Source: Nematostella vectensis
Lineage: Eukaryota; Cnidaria; Anthozoa; Actiniaria; Edwardsiidae
DNA: 64,000 nucleotides
Direction of reading: 5' to 3'
NCBI RefSeq assembly: GCF_932526225.1
Contig: NC_064038.1
Location: 18,649,075 to 18,713,074, forward strand
Within the stretch, counting starts at the first letter, position 1, and every line of letters begins with the position of its first letter. Below are positions 50,335 through 63,341 of the stretch, one piece after another. A model generated the notes under the pieces. That model did no database searches. It had not been told where the DNA came from and saw nothing but the letters and a program-made list of their open reading frames with translations. Both the position numbers and the translations under genes were made by a program.

Positions 50335-50861
50335 AGTAGGGCGCGGTTAGTACTTGGATGGGTGACCGCCTGAGAATACCGTGTGCGGTAGGCATTTCCT
50401 TTTTGTAATCGAAGTACTCACAGGACTGTTATATAATAGATAGATCGCACACAGTTCTATCGTCTACGGCCATACCACTTAGAAAGCACCGGTTCTCGTC
50501 CGATTACCGAAGTTAAGCTCAGTAGGGCGCGGTAAGTACTTGGATGGGTGACCGCTTCGGAATACCGTGTGCTGTAGACTTTTCCTTTTTGTTACCAAAG
50601 TACTCACAGGACTGTTATATAAAATCTATTTCTTACACAGTTCTGTCGTCTACGGCCATACCACTGAGAAAGCACCGGTTCTCGTTCGATCACCGAAGTT
50701 AAGCTCAGTAGGGCGCGGTTAGTACTTGGATGGGTGACCGCCTGGGAATACCGTGTGCTGTAGGCATTTCCTTTTTGTCATCGAAGTACTCACAGGACTG
50801 TTATATAATATATATTTCTTACACAGTTCTGTCGTCTACGGCCATACCACTGAGAAAGCAC

Positions 50862-50892
<31 letters not shown>

Positions 50893-51138
50893 AGTAGGGC
50901 GCGGTAAGTACTTGGATGGGTGACCGCTTCGGAATACCGTGTGCTGTAGGCATTTCCTTTTTGTTACCAAAGTTCTCACAGGACTGTTATATAAAATCTA
51001 TTTCTTACACAGTTCTGTCGTCTACGGCCATACCACTGAGAAAGCACCGGTTCTCGTCCGATCACCGTAGTTAAGCTCAGTAGGGCACGGTTAGTACTTG
51101 GATGGGTGACCGCCTGGGAATACCGTGTGCTGTAGGCA
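48974..51138 (+). rRNA. Twelve 5S rRNA genes of a six-unit tandem duplication
   Basis: Starts 48974 to 51020. Genes 48974-49718 and 50090-50834 match at 1116 bp: shared CTGTCATATAA (48939, 50055), CGACTACGGCAATACC (49157, 50273), GATCGCACAC (49328, 50444), GTAGACTTTTCC (49458, 50574) and AAAGTTCTC (49855, 50971). Genes 49904 and 51020 differ. The same series recurs at 63097-63959. Confidence 0.92.
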
Positions 51139-51205
51139 TTTCCTTTTTGTTATCGAGGTACTCACAGGACTGTTATATAATAGATAGATCTTAAACAGTT
51201 CTGTC

Positions 51206-51233
51206 GTCTACGACCATACCACTGAGAAAGCAC

Positions 51234-51264
<31 letters not shown>

Positions 51265-51418
51265 AGTAGGGCGCGGTTAGTACTTGGATGGGTGACCGCC
51301 TGGGAATACCGTGTGCTGTAGGCATTTCCTTTTTGTCATCGAAGTACTCACAGGACTGTTATATAATATATATTTCTTACACAGTTCTGTCGTCTACGGC
51401 CATACCACTGAGAAACAC

Positions 51419-51449
<31 letters not shown>

Positions 51450-51790
51450 AGTAGGGCGCGGTAAGTTCTTGGATGGGTGACCGCTTCGGAATACCGTGTG
51501 CTGTAGGCATTTCCTTTTTGTTACCAAAGTACTCACAGGACTGTTATATAAAATCTATTTCTTACACAGTTCTGTCGTCTACGGCCATACCACTGAGAAA
51601 GCACCGGTTTTCGTCCGATCACCGTAGTTAAGCTCAGTAGGGCACGGTTAGTACTTGGATGGGTGACCGCCTGGGAATACCGTGTGCTGTAGGCATTTCC
51701 TTTTTGTTATCGAGGTACTCACAGGACTGTTATATAATAGATAGATCTTAAACAGTTCTGTCGTCTACGACCATACCACTGAGAAAGCAC

Positions 51791-51821
<31 letters not shown>

Positions 51822-52348
51822 AGTAGGGCGCGGTTAGTACTTGGATGGGTGACCGCCTGGGAATACCGTGTGCTGTAGGCATTTCCTTTTTGTCATCGAA
51901 GTACTCACAGGACTGTTAGATAATAGATAGATCTTACACAGTTCTATCGTCTACGGCCATACCACTTAGAAAGCACCGGTTCTCGTCCGATCACCGAAGT
52001 TAAGTTCATTAGGGCGCGGTAAGTACTTGGATGGGTGACCGCTTCGGAATACCGTGTGCTGTAGGCATTTCCTTTTTGTTATCGAGGTACTGACAGGACT
52101 GTTATATAATAGATAGAAGTTACACAGTTCTATCGTTTACGGCCATACCACTGAGAAAGCACCAGTTCTTGTCCGATCACAGAACTTAAAGTCAGTAGGG
52201 CACGGTTAGTACTTGGACGGGCGACCGCCTGGGAATACCGTGTGCTGTAGGCATTTCCTTTTTGTTATCGAGGTACTCACAGGACTGTTATATAATAGAT
52301 AGATCTTAAACAGTTCTATCGTCTACGGCCATACCACTGAGAAAGCAC

Positions 52349-52379
<31 letters not shown>

Positions 52380-52534
52380 AGTAGGGCGCGGTTAGTACTT
52401 GGATGGGTGACCGCCTGGGAATACCGTGTGCTGTAGGCATTTCCTTTTTGTCATCGAAGTACTCACAGGACTGTTATATAATAGAAAGATCTTACACAGT
52501 TCTATCGTCTACGGCCATACCACTTAGAAAGCAC

Positions 52535-52565
<31 letters not shown>

Positions 52566-53092
52566 AGTAGGGCGCGGTAAGTACTTGGATGGGTGACCGC
52601 CTGGGAATACCGTGTGCTGTAGGCATTTCCTTTTTGTTACCAAAGTACTCACAGGACTGTTATATAGAATCTATTTCTTACACAGTTCTGTCGTCTACGG
52701 CCATACCACTGAGAAAGCACCGGTTCTCGTCCGATCACCGTAGTTAAGCTCAGTAGGGCACGGTTAGTACTTGGATGGGTGACCGCCTGGGAATACCGTG
52801 TGCTGTAGGCATTTCCTTTTTGTTATCGAGGTACTCACAGGACTGTTATATAATAGATAGATCTTAAAGAGTTCTGTCGTCTACGACCATACCACTGAGA
52901 AAGCACCGGTTCTCGTCCGATCACAGAAGTTAAGCTCAGTAGGGCGCGGTTAGTACTTGGATGGGTGACCGCCTGTGAATACCGTGTGCTGTAGGCATTT
53001 CCTTTTTGTCATCGAAGTACTCACAGGACTGTTATATAATAGATAGATCTTACACAGTTCTATCGTCTACGGCCATACCACTTAGAAAGCAC

Positions 53093-53123
<31 letters not shown>

Positions 53124-53464
53124 AGTAGGGCGCGGTAAGTACTTGGATGGGTGACCGCTTCGGAATACCGTGTGCTGTAGGCATTTCCTTTTTGTTATCG
53201 AGGTACTGACAGGACTGTTATATAATAGATAGATGTTACACTGTTCTATCGTTTACGGCCATACCACTGAGAAAGCACCAGTTCTCGTCCGATCACAGAA
53301 CTTAAAGTCAGTATGGCACGGTTAGTACTTGGACGGGTGACCGGCTGGGAATACCGTGTGCTGTAGGCATTTCCTTTTTGTTATCGAGGTACTCACAGGA
53401 CTGTTATATAATAGATAGGTCTTAAACAGTTCTATCGTCTACGGCCATACCACTGAGAAAGCAC

Positions 53465-53495
<31 letters not shown>

Positions 53496-53650
53496 AGTAG
53501 GGCGCGGTTAGTACTTGGATGGGTGACCGCCTGGGAATACCGTGTGCTGTAGGCATTTCCTTTTTGTCATCGAAGTACTCACAGGACTGTTATATAAAAT
53601 ATATTTCTTACACAGTTCTGTCGTCTACGGCCATACCACTGAGAAAGCAC

Positions 53651-53681
<31 letters not shown>

Positions 53682-53836
53682 AGTAGGGCGCGGTTAGTAC
53701 TTGGATGGGTGACCGCCTGGGAATACCGTGTGCTGTAGGCATTTCCTTTTTGTCATCGAAGTACTCACAGGACTGTTATATAATAGATAGATCTTACACA
53801 GTTCTATCGTCTACGGCCATACCACTTAGAAAGCAC

Positions 53837-53867
<31 letters not shown>

Positions 53868-54113
53868 AGTAGGGCGCGGTAAGTACTTGGATGGGTGACC
53901 GCTTCGGAATACCGTGTGCTGTAGGCATTTCCTTTTTGTTACCAAAGTACTCACTGGACTGTTATATAAAATCTATTTCTTACACAGTTCTGTCGTCTAC
54001 GGCCATACCACTGAGAAAGCACCGGTTCTCGTCCGATCACCGTAGTTAAGCTCAGTAGGGCACGGTTAGTACTTGGATGGGTGACCGCCTGGGAATACCG
54101 TGTGCTGTAGGCA
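51206..54113 (+). rRNA. 16 5S rRNA genes, irregular right-hand region part 2
   Basis: Starts: 51206, 51392 (118 nt), then 51577 to 53995 every 186 bp. Delta genes lie at 52135 and 53251. The segment around 51577-52450 is repeated 4460 bp later near 56035-56910 (shared GATAGAAGTTAC, AAGTTCATTAGG, GTTCTTGTCC). Confidence 0.92.
51392..51509 (+). rRNA. 5S rRNA with one-base deletion (118 nt)
   Basis: GAGAAACACC replaces GAGAAAGCACC, losing one base of loop A/B before helix III, on a T73A, C95T, G97C background. It also reads AGTTCTTGG for AGTACTTGG, which changes A77 of loop E. Confidence 0.85.
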
Positions 54114-54176
54114 TTTCCTTTTTGTTATCGAGGTACTCACAGGACTGTTATATAATAGATCTTAAACAGTTCTGTC

Positions 54177-54204
54177 GTCTACGACCATACCACTGAGAAA
54201 GCAC

Positions 54205-54235
<31 letters not shown>

Positions 54236-55134
54236 AGTAGGGCTCCGTAAGTACTTGGATGGGTGACCGCTTCGGAATACCGTGTGCTGTAGGCATTTCC
54301 TTTTTGTTATAGAGGTACTGACAGGACTGTTATATAATAGATAGATGTTACACAGTTCTATCGTTTACGGCCATACCACTGAGAAAGCACCAGTTCTCGT
54401 CCGATCACAGAACTTAAAGTCAGTAGGGCACGGTTAGCACTTGGACGGGTGACCGCCTGGGAATACCGTGTGATGTAGGCATTTCCTTTTTGTTATCGAG
54501 GTACTCACAGGACTGTTATATAATAGATAGATCTTAAACAGTTCTATCGTCTACGGCCATACCACTGAGAAAGCACCGGTTCTCGTCCGATCACTGAAGT
54601 TAAGCTCAGTAGGGCGCGGTTAGTACTTGGATGGGTGACCGCCTGGGAATACCGTGTGCTGTAGGCATTTCCTTTTTGTTTTCGAAGTACTAACAGGACT
54701 GTTATATAATAGATAGATCTTACACAGTTCTATCGTCTACGGCCATACCACTGAGAAAGCACCGGTTCTCGTCCTATCACCGAAGTTAAGCTCAGTAGGG
54801 CGCGGTTAGTACTTGGATGGGTGACCGCCTGGGAATACCGTGTGCTGTAGGCATTTCCTTTTTGTCATCGAAGTACTCACAGGACTTTTATATAATAGAT
54901 AGATCTTACACAGTTCTATCGTCTTCGGCCATACCACTTAGAAAGCACCAGTTCTTGTCCGATCACAGAACTTAAAGTCAGTAGGGCACGGTTAGTACTT
55001 GGACGGGCGACCGCCTGGGAATACCGTGTGCTGTAGGCATTTCCTTTTTGTTATCGAGGTACTCACAGGACTGTTATATAATAGATAGATCTTAAACAGT
55101 TCTATCGTCTACGGCCATACCACTGAAAAAGCAC

Positions 55135-55165
<31 letters not shown>

Positions 55166-55320
55166 AGTAGGGCGCGGTTAGTACTTGGATGGGTGACCGC
55201 CTGAGAATACCGTGTGCGGTAGGCATTTCCTTTTTGTCATCGAAGTACTCACAGGACTGTTATATAATAGATAGATCTCACACAGTTCTATCGTCTACGG
55301 CCATACCACTTAGAAAGCAC

Positions 55321-55351
<31 letters not shown>

Positions 55352-55692
55352 AGTAGGGCGCGGTAAGTACTTGGATGGGTGACCGCTTCGGAATACCGTG
55401 TGCTGTAGACTTTTCCTTTTTGTTACCAAAGTACTCACAGGACTGTTATATAATAGATAGATCTTACACAGTTCTGTCCTCTACGGCCATACCACTGAGA
55501 AAGCACAGGTTCTCGTCCGATCACCGTAGTTAAGCTCAGTAGGGCACGGTTAGTACTTGGATGGGTGACCGCCTGGGAATACCGTGTGCTGTAGGCATTT
55601 CCTTTTTGTTTTCGAAGTACTAACAGGACTGTTATATAATAGATAGATCTTACACAGTTCTATCGTCTACGGCCATACCACTGAGAAAGCAC

Positions 55693-55723
<31 letters not shown>

Positions 55724-55878
55724 AGTAGGGCGCTGTTAGTACTTGGATGGGTGACCGCCTGGGAATACCGTGTGCTGTAGGCATTTCCTTTTTGTCATCG
55801 AAGTACTCACAGGACTGTTATATAATATATATTTCTTACACAGTTCTGTCGTCTACGGCCATACCACTGAGAAAGAAC

Positions 55879-55909
<31 letters not shown>

Positions 55910-56250
55910 AGTAGGGCGCGGTAAGTACTTGGATGGGTGACCGCTTCGGAATACCGTGTGCTGTAGGCATTTCCTTTTTGTTACCAAATTACTCACAGGA
56001 CTGTTATATAAAATCTATTTCTTACACAGTTCTGTCGTCTACGGCCATACCACTGAGAAAGCACCGGTTCTCGTCCGATCACCGTAGTTAAGCTCAGTAG
56101 GGCACGGTTAGTACTTGGATGGGTGACCGCCTGGGAATACCGTGTGCTGTAGGCATTTCCTTTTTGTTATCGAGGTACTCACAGGACTGTTATATAATAG
56201 ATAGATCTTAAACAGTTCTGTCGTCTACGACCATACCACTGAGAAAGCAC

Positions 56251-56281
<31 letters not shown>

Positions 56282-56808
56282 AGTAGGGCGCGGTTAGTAC
56301 TTGGATGGGTGACCGCCTGGGAATACCGTGTGATGTAGGCATTTCCTTTTTGTCATCGAAGTACTCACAGGACTGTTAGATAATAGATAGATCTTACACA
56401 GTTCTATCGTCTACGGCCATACCACTTAGAAAGCACCGATTCTCGTCCGATCACCGAAGTTAAGTTCATTAGGGCGCGGTAAGTACTTGGATGGGTGACC
56501 GCTTCGGAATACCGTGTGCTGTAGGCATTTCCTTTTTGTTATCGAGGTACTGACAGGACTGTTATATAATAGATAGAAGTTACACAGTTCTATCGTTTAC
56601 GGCCATACCACTGAGAAAGCACCAGTTCTTGTCCGATCACAGAACTTAAAGTCAGTAGGGCACGGTTAGTACTTGGACGGGTGACCGCCTGGGAATACCG
56701 TGTGCTGTAGGCATTTCCTTTTTGTTATCGAGGTACTCACAGGACTGTTATATAATAGATAGATTTTAAACAGTTCTATCGTCTACGGCCATACCACTGA
56801 GAAAGCAC

Positions 56809-56839
<31 letters not shown>

Positions 56840-56994
56840 AGTAGGGCGCGGTTAGTACTTGGATGGGTGACCGCCTGGGAATACCGTGTGCTGTAGGCAT
56901 TTCCTTTTTGTCATCGAAGTACTCACAGGACTGTTATATAAAATCTATTTCTTACACAGTTCTGTCGTCTACGGCCATACCACTGAGAAAGCAC

Positions 56995-57025
<31 letters not shown>

Positions 57026-57180
57026 AGTAGGGCGCGGTTAGTACTTGGATGGGTGACCGCCTGGGAATACCGTGTGCTGTAGGCATTTCCTTTTTGTCAT
57101 CGAAGTACTCACAGGACTGTTATATAATATATATTTCTTACACAGTTCTGTAGTCTACGGCCATACCACTGAGAAAGCAC

Positions 57181-57211
<31 letters not shown>

Positions 57212-57366
57212 AGTAGGGCGCGGTTAGTACTTGGATGGGTGACTGCCTGGGAATACCGTGTGCTGTAGGCATTTCCTTTTTGTCATCGAAGTACTCACAG
57301 GACTGTTATATAATAGATAGATCTTACACAGTTCTATCGTCTACGGCCATACCACTGAGAAAGCAC

Positions 57367-57397
<31 letters not shown>

Positions 57398-57552
57398 AGT
57401 AGGGCGCGGTTAGTACTTGGATGGGTGACCGCCTGGGAATACCGTGTGCTGTAGGCATTTCCTTTTTGTCATCGAAGTACTCACAGGACTGTTATATAAT
57501 ATATATTTCTTACACAGTTCTGTAGTCTACGGCCATACCACTGAGAAAGCAC

Positions 57553-57583
<31 letters not shown>

Positions 57584-57738
57584 AGTAGGGCGCGGTTAGT
57601 ACTTGGATGGGTGACTGCCTGGGAATACCGTGTGCTGTAGGCATTTCCTTTTTGTCATCGAAGTACTCACAGGACTGTAATATAATAGATAGATCTTACA
57701 CAGTTCTATCGTCTACGGCCATACCACTTAGAAAGCAC

Positions 57739-57769
<31 letters not shown>

Positions 57770-57829
57770 AGTAGGGCGCGGTAAGTACTTGGATGGGTGA
57801 CCGCTTCGGAATACCGTGTGCTGTAGGCA
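54177..57829 (+). rRNA. 20 5S rRNA genes, irregular right-hand region part 3
   Basis: Starts 54177 to 57711 every 186 bp. The spacer before 54177 lost four bases (ATAATAGATCTT in place of ATAATAGATAGATCTT), a loss within a short GATA repeat also seen before 62354. Delta genes lie at 54363, 54921 (mosaic) and 56595. Genes 57153 and 57525 share C92T and GTAGTCTACGG and form a 372-bp duplicate. Confidence 0.92.
54921..55039 (+). rRNA. Mosaic 5S rRNA: beta 5' part with delta remainder
   Basis: G19T with A5T and no C3T, then G30A, C36T, C47A, G51C, G56A, C57G, G68A, T84C, T88C. C36T and T88C (GACGGGCGACC) are shared with the delta gene at 52135, identifying the likely donor lineage. Confidence 0.8.
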
Positions 57830-57883
57830 TTTCCTTTTTGTTACCAAAGTACTCACAGGACTGTTATATAAAATCTATTTCTT

Positions 57884-57921
57884 GATGGGTGACCGCCTGG
57901 GAATACCGTGTGCTGTAGGCA
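57884..57921 (+). pseudogene. Truncated 5S rRNA remnant (nt 82-119), copy 1
   Basis: The spacer string ATTTCTT is joined directly to GATGGGTGACC. A 94-bp deletion removed the last 13 bp of spacer and the first 81 nt of the gene, leaving 38 nt and the T5. The upstream TATATAA remains but the A box and most of the internal promoter are gone. The breakpoint shows no clear microhomology beyond T residues. Confidence 0.95.
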
Positions 57922-57988
57922 TTTCCTTTTTGTCATCGAAGTACTCACAGGACTGTTATATAATATATATTTCTTACACAGTTCTTTC

Positions 57989-58016
57989 GTCTACGGCCAT
58001 ACCACTGAGAAAGCAC

Positions 58017-58047
<31 letters not shown>

Positions 58048-58574
58048 AGTAGGGCGCGGTTAGTACTTGGATGGGTGACCGCCTGGGAATACCGTGTGCT
58101 GTAGGCATTTCCTTTTTGTCATCGAAGTACTCACAGGACTGTTATATAAAATCTATTTCTTACACAGTTCGGTCGTCTACGGCCATACCACTGAGAAAGC
58201 ATCGGTTCTCGTCCGATCACCGTAGTTAAGCTCAGTAGGGCACGGTTAGTACTTGGATGGGTGACCGCCTGGGAATACCGTGTGCTGTAGGCATTTCCTT
58301 TTTGTTTTCGAAGTACTAACAGGACTGTTATATAATAGATAGATCTTACACAGTTCTCTCGTCTACGGCCATACCACTGAGAAAGCACCGGTTCTCGTCC
58401 GATCACCAAAGTTAAGCTCAGTAGGGCGCGGTTAGTACTTGGATGGGTGACCGCCTGGGAATACCGTGTGCTGTAGGCATTTCCTTTTTGTCATCGAAGT
58501 ACTCACAGGACTGTTATATAATATATATTTCTTACACAGTTCTGTCGTCTACGGCCATACCACTGAGAAAGCAC

Positions 58575-58605
<31 letters not shown>

Positions 58606-58760
58606 AGTAGGGCGCGGTTAGTACTTGGATGGGTGACTGCCTGGGAATACCGTGTGCTGTAGGCATTTCCTTTTTGTCATCGAAGTACTCACAGGACTGT
58701 TATATAATAGATAGATCTTACACAGTTCTATCGTCTACGGCCATACCACTTAGAAAGCAC

Positions 58761-58791
<31 letters not shown>

Positions 58792-58851
58792 AGTAGGGCG
58801 CGGTAAGTACTTGGATGGGTGACCGCTTCGGAATACCGTGTGCTGTAGGCA
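57989..58851 (+). rRNA. Five 5S rRNA genes between two identical truncations
   Basis: Starts 57989 (alpha), 58175 (epsilon, C29T), 58361 (alpha G48A), 58547 (alpha C92T), 58733 (beta). The last two match 57525 and 57711, placing them in the 1022-bp repeat that carries the truncation. Confidence 0.93.
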
Positions 58852-58905
58852 TTTCCTTTTTGTTACCAAAGTACTCACAGGACTGTTATATAAAATCTAT
58901 TTCTT

Positions 58906-58943
58906 GATGGGTGACCGCCTGGGAATACCGTGTGCTGTAGGCA
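58906..58943 (+). pseudogene. Truncated 5S rRNA remnant (nt 82-119), copy 2
   Basis: The same 94-bp deletion junction as at 57884, 1022 bp downstream (four whole units plus the shortened unit). Since the junction is identical and the preceding genes match, one deletion was copied by a later local duplication. It is followed by CATTTCTTTTTTG, a slightly longer T run than copy 1. Confidence 0.94.
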
Positions 58944-59010
58944 TTTCTTTTTTGTCATCGAAGTACTCACAGGACTGTTAGATAATAGATAGATCTTACA
59001 CACTTCTATC

Positions 59011-59038
59011 GTCTACGGCCATACCACTTAGAAAGCAC

Positions 59039-59069
<31 letters not shown>

Positions 59070-59410
59070 ATTAGGGCGCGGTAAGTACTTGGATGGGTGA
59101 CCGCTTCGGAATACCGTGTGCTGTAGGCATTTCCTTTTTGTTATCGAGGTACTGACAGGACTGTTATATAATAGATAGATGTTACACAGTTCTATCGTTT
59201 ACGGCCATACCACTGAGAAAGCACCAGTTCTCGTCCGATCACAGAACTTAAAGTCAGTAGGGCACGGTTAGTACTTGGACGGGTGACCGCCTGGGAATAG
59301 CGTGTGCGGTAGGCATTTCCTTTTTGTTATCGAGGTACTCACAGGACTGTTATATAATAGATAGATCTTAAACAGTTCTATCGTCTACGGCCATACCACT
59401 GAGAAAGCAC

Positions 59411-59441
<31 letters not shown>

Positions 59442-59596
59442 AGTAGGGCGCGGTTAGTACTTGGATGGGTGACCGCCTGGGAATACCGTGTGCTGTAGGC
59501 ATTTCCTTTTTGTCATCGAAGTACTCACTGGACTGTTATATAATATATATTTCTTACACAGTTCTGTCGTCTACGGCCATACCACTTAGAAAGCAC

Positions 59597-59627
<31 letters not shown>

Positions 59628-59968
59628 AGTAGGGCGCGGTAAGTACTTGGATGGGTGACCGCTTCGGAATACCGTGTGCTGTAGGCATTTCCTTTTTGTT
59701 ATCGAGGTACTCACAGGACTGTTATATAATAGATAGATCTTAAACAGTTCTGTCGTCTACGACCATACCACTGAGAAAGCACCGGTTCTAGTCCGATCAC
59801 CGAAGTTAAGCTCAGTAGGGCGCGGTTAGTACTTGGATGGGTGACCGCCTGGGAATACCGTGTGCTGTAGGCATTTCCTTTTTGTCATCGAAGTACTCAC
59901 AGGACTGTTAGATAATAGATAGATCTTACACACTTCTATCGTCTACGGCCATACCACTTAGAAAGCAC

Positions 59969-59999
<31 letters not shown>

Positions 60000-60339
60000 A
60001 TTAGGGCGCGGTAAGTACTTGGATGGGTGACCGCTTCGGAATACCGTGTGCTGTAGGCATTTCCTTTTTGTTATCGAGGTACTGACAGGACTGTTATATA
60101 ATAGATAGATGTTACACAGTTCTATCGTTTACGGCCATACCACTGAGAAAGCACCAGTTCTCGTCCGATCACAGAACTTAAAGTCAGTAGGGCACGGTTA
60201 GTACTTGGACGGGTGACCGCCTGGGAATACCGTGTGCTGTAGGCATTTCCTTTTTGTTATCGAGGTACTCACAGGACTGTTATATAATAGATAGATCTTA
60301 AACAGTTCTATCGTCTACGGCATACCACTGAGAAAGCAC

Positions 60340-60370
<31 letters not shown>

Positions 60371-60711
60371 AGTAGGGCGCGGTTAGTACTTGGATGGGTG
60401 ACCGCTTCGGAATACCGTGTGCTGTAGGCATTTCCTTTTTGTTATCGAGGTACTGACAGGACTGTTATATAATAGATAGACGTTACACAGTTCTATCGTT
60501 TACGGCCATACCACTGAGAAAGCACCAGTTCTCGTCCGATCACAGAACGTAAAGTCAGTATGGCACGGTTAGTACTTGGACGGGTGACCGCCTGGGAATA
60601 CCGTGTGCTGTAGGCATTTCCTTTTTGTTATCGAGGTACTCACAGGACTGTTATATAATAGATAGATCTTAAACAGTTCTATCGTCTACGGCCATACCAC
60701 TGAGAAAGCAC

Positions 60712-60742
<31 letters not shown>

Positions 60743-60897
60743 AGTAGGGCGCGGTTAGTACTTGGATGGGTGACCGCCTGGGAATACCGTGTGCTGTAGG
60801 CATTTACTTTTTGTTTTCGAAGTACTAACAGGACTGTTATATAATAGATAGATCTTACACAGTTCTATCGTCTACGGCCATACCACTTAGAAAGCAC

Positions 60898-60928
<31 letters not shown>

Positions 60929-61269
60929 AGTAGGGCGCGGTTAGTACTTGGATGGGTGACCGCCTGGGAATACCGTGTGCTGTAGGCATTTCCTTTTTGT
61001 CATCGAAGTACTCACAGGACTGTTATATAATATATATTTCTTACACAGTTCTGTCGTCTAAGGCCATACCACTGAGAAAGCACCGGTTCTAGTCCGATCA
61101 CCGAAGTTAAGCTCAGTAGGGCGCGGTTAGTACTTGGATGGGTGACCGCCTGGGAATACCGTGTGCTGTAGGCATTTCCTTTTTGTCATCGAAGTACTCA
61201 CAGGACTGTTATATAATAGATAGATCTTACACAGTTCTATCGTCTACTTCCATACCACTTAGAAAGCAC

Positions 61270-61300
<31 letters not shown>

Positions 61301-61455
61301 AGTAGGGCGCGGTAAGTACTTGGATGGGTGACCGCTTCGGAATACCGTGTGCTGTAGGCATTTCCTTTTTGTTATCGAGGTACTGACAGGACTGTTATAT
61401 AATAGATAGATGTTACACAGTTCTGTCGTCTACGGCCATACCACTGAGAAAGCAC

Positions 61456-61486
<31 letters not shown>

Positions 61487-61641
61487 AGTAGGGCGCAGTT
61501 AGTACTTGGATGGGTGACCGCCTGGGAATACCGTGTGCTGTAGGCATTTACTTTTTGTTTTCGAAGTACTAACAGGACTGTTATATAATAGATAGATCTT
61601 ACACAGTTCTATCGTCTACGGCCATACCACTGAGAAAGCAC

Positions 61642-61672
<31 letters not shown>

Positions 61673-61827
61673 AGTAGGGCGCGGTTAGTACTTGGATGGG
61701 TGACCGCCTGGGAATACCGTGTGCTGTAGGCATTTCCTTTTTGTCATCGAAGTACTCACAGGACTGTTATATAATATATATTTCTTACACAGTTCTGTCG
61801 TCTACGGCCATACCACTGAGAAAGCAC

Positions 61828-61858
<31 letters not shown>

Positions 61859-62013
61859 AGTAGGGCGCGGTTAGTACTTGGATGGGTGACCGCCTGGGAA
61901 TACCGTGTGCTGTAGGCATTTCCTTTTTGTTATCGAAGTACTCACAGGACTGTTATATAATAGATAGATCTTACACAGTTCTATCGTCTACGGCCATACC
62001 ACTTAGAAAGCAC

Positions 62014-62044
<31 letters not shown>

Positions 62045-62381
62045 AGTAGGGCGCGGTAAGTACTTGGATGGGTGACTGCTTCGGAATACCGTGTGCTGTA
62101 GGCATTTCCTTTTTGTTACCAAAGTACTCACTGGACTGTTATATAAAATCTATTTCTTACACAGTTCTGTCGTCTACGGCCATACCACTGAGAAAGCACC
62201 GGTTCTCGTCCAATCACCGTAGTTAAGCTCAGTAGGGCACGGTTAGTACTTGGATGGGTGACCGCCTGGGAATACCGTGTGCTGTAGGCATTTCCTTTTT
62301 GTTATCGAGGTACTCACAGGATTGTTATATAATAGATCTTAAACAGTTCTGTCGTCTACGACCATACCACTGAGAAAGCAC

Positions 62382-62412
<31 letters not shown>

Positions 62413-63310
62413 AGTAGGGCGTGGTTAGTACTTGGATGGGTGACCGCCTGGGAATACCGTGTGCTGTAGGCATTTCTTTTTGTCATCGAAGTACTCACAG
62501 GACTGTTATATAATAGATAGATCTTACACAGTTCTATCGTCTACGGCCATACCACTTAGAAAGCACCGGTTCTCGTCCGATTACCGAAGTTAAGCTCAGT
62601 AGATCGCGGTAAGTACTTGGATGGGTGACCGCTTCGGAATACCGTGTGCTGTAGGCATTTCCTTTTTGTTATCGAGGTACTGACAGGACTGTTATATAAT
62701 AGATAGATGTTACACAGTTCTATCGTTTACGGCCATACCACTGAGAAAGCACCAGTTCTCGTCCGATCACAGAACTTAAAGTCAGTAGGGCACGGTTAGT
62801 ACTTGGACGGGTGACCGCCTGGGAATACCGTGTGCTGTAGGCATTTCCTTTTTGTTATCGAGGTACTCACAGGACTGTTATATAATAGATAGATCTTAAA
62901 CAGTTCTATCGTCTACGGCCATACCACTGAGAAAGCACCGGTTCTCGTCCGATCACTGAAGTTAAGCTCAGTAGGGCGCGGTTAGTACTTGGATGGGTGA
63001 CCGCCTGGGAATACCGTGTGCTGTAGGCATTTCCTTTTTGTTTTCGAAGTACTAACAGGACTGTTATAAAATAGATAGATCTTACACAGTTCTATCGTCT
63101 ACGGCCATACCACTGAGAAAGCACCGGTTCTCGTCCTATCACCGAAGTTAAGCTCAGTAGGGCGCGGTTAGTACTTGGATGGGTGACCGCCTGGGAATAC
63201 CGTGTGCTGTAGGCATTTCCTTTTTGTCATCGAAGTACTCACAGGACTGTCATATAATAGATAGATCTTACACAGTTCTATCGTCTACGGCCATACCACT
63301 TAGAAAGCAC

Positions 63311-63341
<31 letters not shown>

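Noticed and set aside
51348-51536. Open frame of 62 codons on the minus strand
   Set aside because: It runs antisense across a 5S gene and spacer and stays open only because of the one-base deletion in that gene; no family resemblance.
54158-54170. Four-base loss before 54177 and again before 62354 as one duplicated event
   Set aside because: Both lose one GATA of a GATAGATA repeat, which slips easily. Neighbouring genes are partly similar, so common origin is possible but not shown.
57816-58043. Open frame of 75 codons on the plus strand
   Set aside because: It crosses the 94-bp deletion junction at 57883, which removes stops normally met in the repeat; its ends lie in 5S genes.
58131-58409. 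Open frame of 92 codons on the minus strand
   Set aside because: Antisense to two 5S genes and the spacer between; the peptide repeats itself with the 186-bp unit, so it reflects the repeat and not a protein.
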